Shown here one piece after another: positions 60,954-64,000 of a stretch of 64,000 nucleotides of DNA. A program made the translations under genes and the position numbers. The stretch comes from an uncultured Pelagibacteraceae bacterium (lineage in GTDB: Bacteria; Pseudomonadota; Alphaproteobacteria; Pelagibacterales; Pelagibacteraceae), in NCBI GenBank assembly GCA_902623395.1, contig CACNTN010000002.1, positions 1 to 64,000 of the forward strand. Reading direction: 5' to 3'. The stretch's first letter is position 1; every line of letters begins with the position of its first letter. The notes under the pieces are model-generated. The model saw only the letters and a list, made by a program, of their open reading frames with translations. It was not told the origin of the DNA and made no database searches.

Positions 60954-62291
60954 ATGAGAAGACTTTTAATTATATTATTTATTAATTATTTATTCATAAC
61001 TAAATCTTTTGCTTTGATAGAAATCGATATTACAAGAGGAAATCTAGATCCTTTGCCAATAGCAATTTCACCTTTACATGTTGATACAAAATCTCAAAGC
61101 TTTGAGGGTTTAAAAGTTAAAACGTTGGGAGATAACATTTCAAAAATTATTGAGGATAATTTTAGATCCACAGGATTATTTAATCCCTTAAAAAAAGATG
61201 CATTTGTTCAAAAGCCTGATATTGCACATTTGAAACCAAGGTTTGAGGATTGGAGATTAATAAAAGCTCAAGCACTTGTAACTGGCAAACTTTTAGTAAA
61301 AGATGGAAAATTAAAAGTTGAATTTAGACTTTGGGATTTAGCAGCAGCAAAAGAAATGACTGCCCTAGCTTTTACTACTACTCCATCTAACTGGAGAAGG
61401 GTCGCTCATATCATTTCAGATAAAATTTACGAGAGACTTACAGGGGAGGAGGGTTATTTTGATACGAGAATAATTTATGTATCGGAGAGCGGTCCAAAAA
61501 ACCAAAGAGTAAAAAAGCTAGCTATAATGGATCAAGATGGAGCTAATACAAAGTATTTGACTTTAGGAAACGAATTAGTTTTAACACCGAGATTTAATCC
61601 AACAAATCAGATGGTCACTTATATGTCATATTTTAGAAATATGCCTAGAGTATATTTGCTAGATATAGAAACTGGTACTCAAGAGGTGGTTGGTAATTTT
61701 CCTGGAATGACTTTTGCACCAAGATTTTCTCCTGATGGGAAAAAAATAGTCATGAGTTTTGCAAAAAATGGCAATTCAGATATTTATACTATGGATTTAG
61801 GTACACGTTTAGTTGAGAGAATTACTGATCACTCTTCAATTGATACTTCACCATCATTTTCACCGGATGGAAAATTTATTGCTTTCAACTCTGATAGAAG
61901 CGGTCTTCAACAAATTTATGTAATGCGAAGTGATGGATCAGGAGTTAAGCGGGTAACTTTTGGAAATGGTATTTATGGGACACCAGTGTGGTCTCCTAGG
62001 GGAGATTTGATTGCATTTACAAAAATGCGAAAAGGAAAATTCTATATTGGAGTGATGAGGACTGATGGAACCGGTGAAAGATTGCTTACTGAAAATTACT
62101 ACCAGGAGGCACCTTCATGGTCGCCAAATGGAAGAGTATTGGTTTTTTATAGAGAGACAAAAGCTGGATCAAAGGGTGAAGGTTTTACTGCTAAATTATG
62201 GTCGATTGATATAACTGGATATAACGAAAGAAGGCTTAAAACTGAAACAGATGCCTCAGACCCATCTTGGTCCTCTCTTTTATCAAAATAA
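60954..62291 (+). CDS. tolB: Periplasmic protein TolB
   Basis: A 445-residue protein with a signal peptide (about 1-20, cut after FA), an N-terminal domain (about 22-160) and a six-bladed propeller built of repeated SPDGK / SPRGD / SPNGR turns (about 170-445). It binds Pal and aids envelope constriction at division. It lies one base after tolA. Confidence 0.94.
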   Translation: MRRLLIILFINYLFITKSFALIEIDITRGNLDPLPIAISPLHVDTKSQSFEGLKVKTLGDNISKIIEDNFRSTGLFNPLKKDAFVQKPDIAHLKPRFEDWRLIKAQALVTGKLLVKDGKLKVEFRLWDLAAAKEMTALAFTTTPSNWRRVAHIISDKIYERLTGEEGYFDTRIIYVSESGPKNQRVKKLAIMDQDGANTKYLTLGNELVLTPRFNPTNQMVTYMSYFRNMPRVYLLDIETGTQEVVGNFPGMTFAPRFSPDGKKIVMSFAKNGNSDIYTMDLGTRLVERITDHSSIDTSPSFSPDGKFIAFNSDRSGLQQIYVMRSDGSGVKRVTFGNGIYGTPVWSPRGDLIAFTKMRKGKFYIGVMRTDGTGERLLTENYYQEAPSWSPNGRVLVFYRETKAGSKGEGFTAKLWSIDITGYNERRLKTETDASDPSWSSLLSK

Positions 62292-62295
62292 GGGA

Positions 62296-62330
62296 GTATT
62301 TTATGTAAAATACACTTGAATAACATTCAA
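62296..62330 (+). repeat. Two adjacent inverted repeats between tolB and pal
   Basis: GTATTTTATGTAAAATAC (62296-62313) and TTGAATAACATTCAA (62316-62330) are both perfect inverted repeats with a 2- and 3-base centre. They lie in the 79-base tolB-pal gap. No T tract follows, so a classical terminator is unlikely; attenuation, mRNA processing or a protein site are options. Confidence 0.5.
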
Positions 62331-62370
62331 TAATTTGAAATAAACCACAATAACAAACCCAGGGGAAAAA

Positions 62371-62847
62371 ATGATATTTAATAAGAGTTTAAAAAATATA
62401 TTACTAGTAATCTTTGCCACTTTAATTTTAAGTGCATGTTCTACTGCTAAAAAATCAGGAAATATAGATGGTGATGTATATACTGGAAAAGAAACAGTCG
62501 AATACTTAGCATCAGGTGTTCCTGACAGAATATTTTTTGCAACAAATAAGTCATCTTTAACAACAGCTTCTAGAGCGACGCTAAGAAAGCAAGCAACATA
62601 TTTAAGAAAAAATAAAAACCTTAATGTAACAATTGAAGGTCATGCTGACGAAAGAGGAACTCGAGAATATAACTTAGCTTTAGGTGAAAGACGAGCTAAT
62701 GCTGCAAGAGACTATTTAATGACTTATGGAATTTCTGGTAAAAGACTTTCTGTAATTAGTTACGGTAAGGAGAAACCTGTTAATCCAGCTTCAACACCAT
62801 TAGCGTGGTCACAAAACAGAAGATCAGTAACAGTTAAAGTAAACTAA
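62371..62847 (+). CDS. pal: Peptidoglycan-associated lipoprotein Pal
   Basis: A 158-residue outer-membrane lipoprotein. The lipobox LSAC ends a 22-residue leader (Cys at about 23), and the OmpA-like domain includes TIEGHADERGTREYNLALGE and RRSVTVKVN. AGGGGA upstream (62360-62365) is a good ribosome site. It binds peptidoglycan and TolB. A strong terminator follows. Confidence 0.95.
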   Translation: MIFNKSLKNILLVIFATLILSACSTAKKSGNIDGDVYTGKETVEYLASGVPDRIFFATNKSSLTTASRATLRKQATYLRKNKNLNVTIEGHADERGTREYNLALGERRANAARDYLMTYGISGKRLSVISYGKEKPVNPASTPLAWSQNRRSVTVKVN

Positions 62848-62864
62848 TTAATCTTTACAATATC

Positions 62865-62903
62865 AAGACCCCTTAATACTAAATATTGAGGGGTCTTTTT
62901 TTT
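62865..62903 (+). terminator. Rho-independent terminator after pal
   Basis: A 14-base-pair stem, AAGACCCCTTAATA (62865-62878) with TATTGAGGGGTCTT (62884-62897, one G:T pair), loop CTAAA, and then a T run to 62903. It is the clearest terminator in the window and ends the tol-pal transcript before cpoB. Confidence 0.92.
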
Positions 62904-62930
62904 GCCATTATATAAAATTAATAATTAAGA

Positions 62931-63893
62931 ATGTTTAAACGACTCAAAATAAATATATTTTTTTTGGTAATAGCATTTAGCTTTTCTATAAACAATGTTT
63001 TTGCTGAAGAAGAGGAAATATATTTAAAATCAATTTCTGATCAGATACAAGTAATTACAAAAGATCTTAAAACTTTAGAAAAAGCTGTTTATGAGAAGTC
63101 AGACATAGTTTCTTTAAAACCCACTAACTCAATCAAGTCAGATGGACTAAATGAGGATATCATGACTAAACATCTTTTAAAATTAAATGAGATAGAAAAC
63201 CAATTTAGAGAATTAACTAATAAATTTGAAGAAGTTAATTTTAAATTAGATAAGTTATCTACTCGCGTTACAAAAATTCAATCAGACACTCAATTAAGAT
63301 TTTCAGACATTGAAAGCGGTTCTAATAACTTAGCAAAAAAAAATCAAGCAGCTCTTCCTGGTTCAAGTAAACCCCAAGATTTTGGAGCAGCACCAGGATA
63401 TCAAACTAACAACTTACCTAAAGAACAATCAATCAATTCAGTTGAAAGCGCCCAAACAGTAATTTCAGAAGAACCAGAAAAAAGGGATTCTTTATTGCCT
63501 GATAAATCTGCTGAAGAACAATATGACTTTGCGGTGAGTTTTATGAAAATCGGAGATTATGAAACCGCAGAATTTGCCTTAAGAGAATTTATAGATAAAA
63601 ATAAAGACCATGATTTAGCGGGAAGTGCGCAATACTGGTATGGAGAAACTTTTAGAATAAGACAATTATATTCTGATGCTGCAACGGCTTATCTCGATGG
63701 TTATCAGAATTATCCTAAAAGTAAAAAGGCTCCAGATAATCTTTTAAAGTTAGGAATTACTATGGTTCAATTAGGTGAAAAAGATCAAGGTTGTAAAATG
63801 ATTTCAGGATTAAAAAAAGAATACCCAAAAGCTAGTAAGTCTGTGTTACAAAAAGCTCTATATGAGCAAAAAAAATTCAAGTGTAAATCTTAA
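62931..63893 (+). CDS. cpoB: Cell division coordinator CpoB (YbgF)
   Basis: A 320-residue periplasmic protein: signal peptide (about 1-25, NNVFAEEE), a coiled coil (about 30-125), a low-complexity linker and TPR repeats (about 195-318: QYDFAVSFMKIGDYETAE, GSAQYWYGETF and PKSKKAPDNLLKLG). It coordinates Tol-Pal with cell wall synthesis. TATAAA at 62911 is a possible -10 box after the pal terminator. Confidence 0.9.
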   Translation: MFKRLKINIFFLVIAFSFSINNVFAEEEEIYLKSISDQIQVITKDLKTLEKAVYEKSDIVSLKPTNSIKSDGLNEDIMTKHLLKLNEIENQFRELTNKFEEVNFKLDKLSTRVTKIQSDTQLRFSDIESGSNNLAKKNQAALPGSSKPQDFGAAPGYQTNNLPKEQSINSVESAQTVISEEPEKRDSLLPDKSAEEQYDFAVSFMKIGDYETAEFALREFIDKNKDHDLAGSAQYWYGETFRIRQLYSDAATAYLDGYQNYPKSKKAPDNLLKLGITMVQLGEKDQGCKMISGLKKEYPKASKSVLQKALYEQKKFKCKS

Positions 63894-64000
63894 AAACGGG
63901 TTTAAAAATTTTAAAGATTTATCAATTATTTTTAATAAGTTTAGAGAAAAACTAGATTCATTAAATAAAAAGAGGTATTTAGTTGCCGTATCAGGTGGTC
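63862..64000 (+). CDS. tilS: tRNA(Ile)-lysidine synthetase, N-terminal part
   Basis: The first 46 codons of a gene cut by the right edge. It starts with ATG at 63862 inside cpoB, in another frame, with a 32-base overlap. The sequence ends in KKRYLVAVSGG, the start of the PP-loop motif. TilS modifies the CAU anticodon of tRNA-Ile2. The order cpoB-tilS is common after tol-pal. Confidence 0.8.
   Translation, partial: MSKKNSSVNLKNGFKNFKDLSIIFNKFREKLDSLNKKRYLVAVSGG

Noticed and set aside
62316-62330. TTGAATAACATTCAA as a sixth copy of the island operator
   Set aside because: Its arms are TTGAAT/ATTCAA, not GTTCAA/TTGAAC; it is a different sequence in a core locus.

Overview
The window looks like a chromosome segment of a SAR11-clade alphaproteobacterium (Candidatus Pelagibacter type). 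It is strongly AT-rich, densely packed, with start/stop overlaps almost everywhere and no gene-free stretch over 300 bases. Its right part carries standard alphaproteobacterial blocks (split pntA + pntB, trcR, tol-pal). A lone 5S rRNA gene sits next to a large surface-sugar island. In described Pelagibacter genomes the hypervariable region HVR2 lies between the 23S and 5S rRNA genes, and positions 1-42156 fit the 5S-proximal part of such an island. The assignment rests on gene order and composition; no 16S is in the window.

Left arm of the island (1-15166, all minus strand). From the promoter side it reads: an ABC flippase; a phosphonate module (small cytidylyltransferase, cytidylyltransferase-like/PEP mutase fusion, phosphonopyruvate decarboxylase, AEP-type transaminase); then a separate sugar operon beginning with a PseB-type UDP-GlcNAc dehydratase. 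That operon continues with a radical SAM/SPASM enzyme, an FAD oxidoreductase, two cytidylyltransferase-like proteins, an aldo/keto reductase, two NeuB-like synthases, a class III aminotransferase and a glycosyltransferase cut by the window edge.

Right arm (15259-42166, all plus strand). It starts with a small winged-helix regulator of the EPS-associated MarR type. Next come a CDP-alcohol phosphotransferase, phosphoesterase, ATP-grasp enzyme, epimerase and methyltransferase. A legionaminate-like set follows (neuB, neuC, hisF2, hisH2, a WbpG-like amidotransferase, a LegC-like aminotransferase, a PtmE-like CBS-nucleotidyltransferase, neuA, SDR). Then come a kdsB / DHQ-synthase-like / radical SAM module, FkbM and 2OG-oxygenase tailoring enzymes, rfbG-rfbF, and a final glycosyltransferase whose stop codon lies inside tRNA-Val.

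The main unexpected signal is a palindrome, consensus TGTTCAANNNTTGAACA, found five times and only in this island. Each copy overlaps a predicted promoter: pseB operon, flippase/phosphonate operon, the regulator itself and two SDR-headed operons. In the clearest cases it sits between the -35 and -10 boxes. This suggests the regulator at 15259 switches surface glycan and phosphonate synthesis. A second hypothesis is that the phosphonate module makes CMP-activated 2-aminoethylphosphonate, which the CDP-alcohol phosphotransferase attaches to a lipid or glycan and the ABC protein flips.

The core region (42157-64000) holds tRNA-Val, 5S rRNA with its own promoter, rpmJ, a cytochrome oxidase subunit IV-like peptide, pntA1/pntA2/pntB and a transaldolase. 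On the minus strand are typA, tRNA-fMet, a cold-shock gene, rpsU (with an apparent ATT start), trcR, rpmE, suhB, efp, thiE, fba, pgk and tkt. On the plus strand are a coiled-coil protein, zapA, a 5-formyl-THF cyclo-ligase gene, a YmdB-type phosphoesterase, yebC, a RuvC-like resolvase, tolQRAB, pal with a strong terminator, cpoB and the start of tilS.
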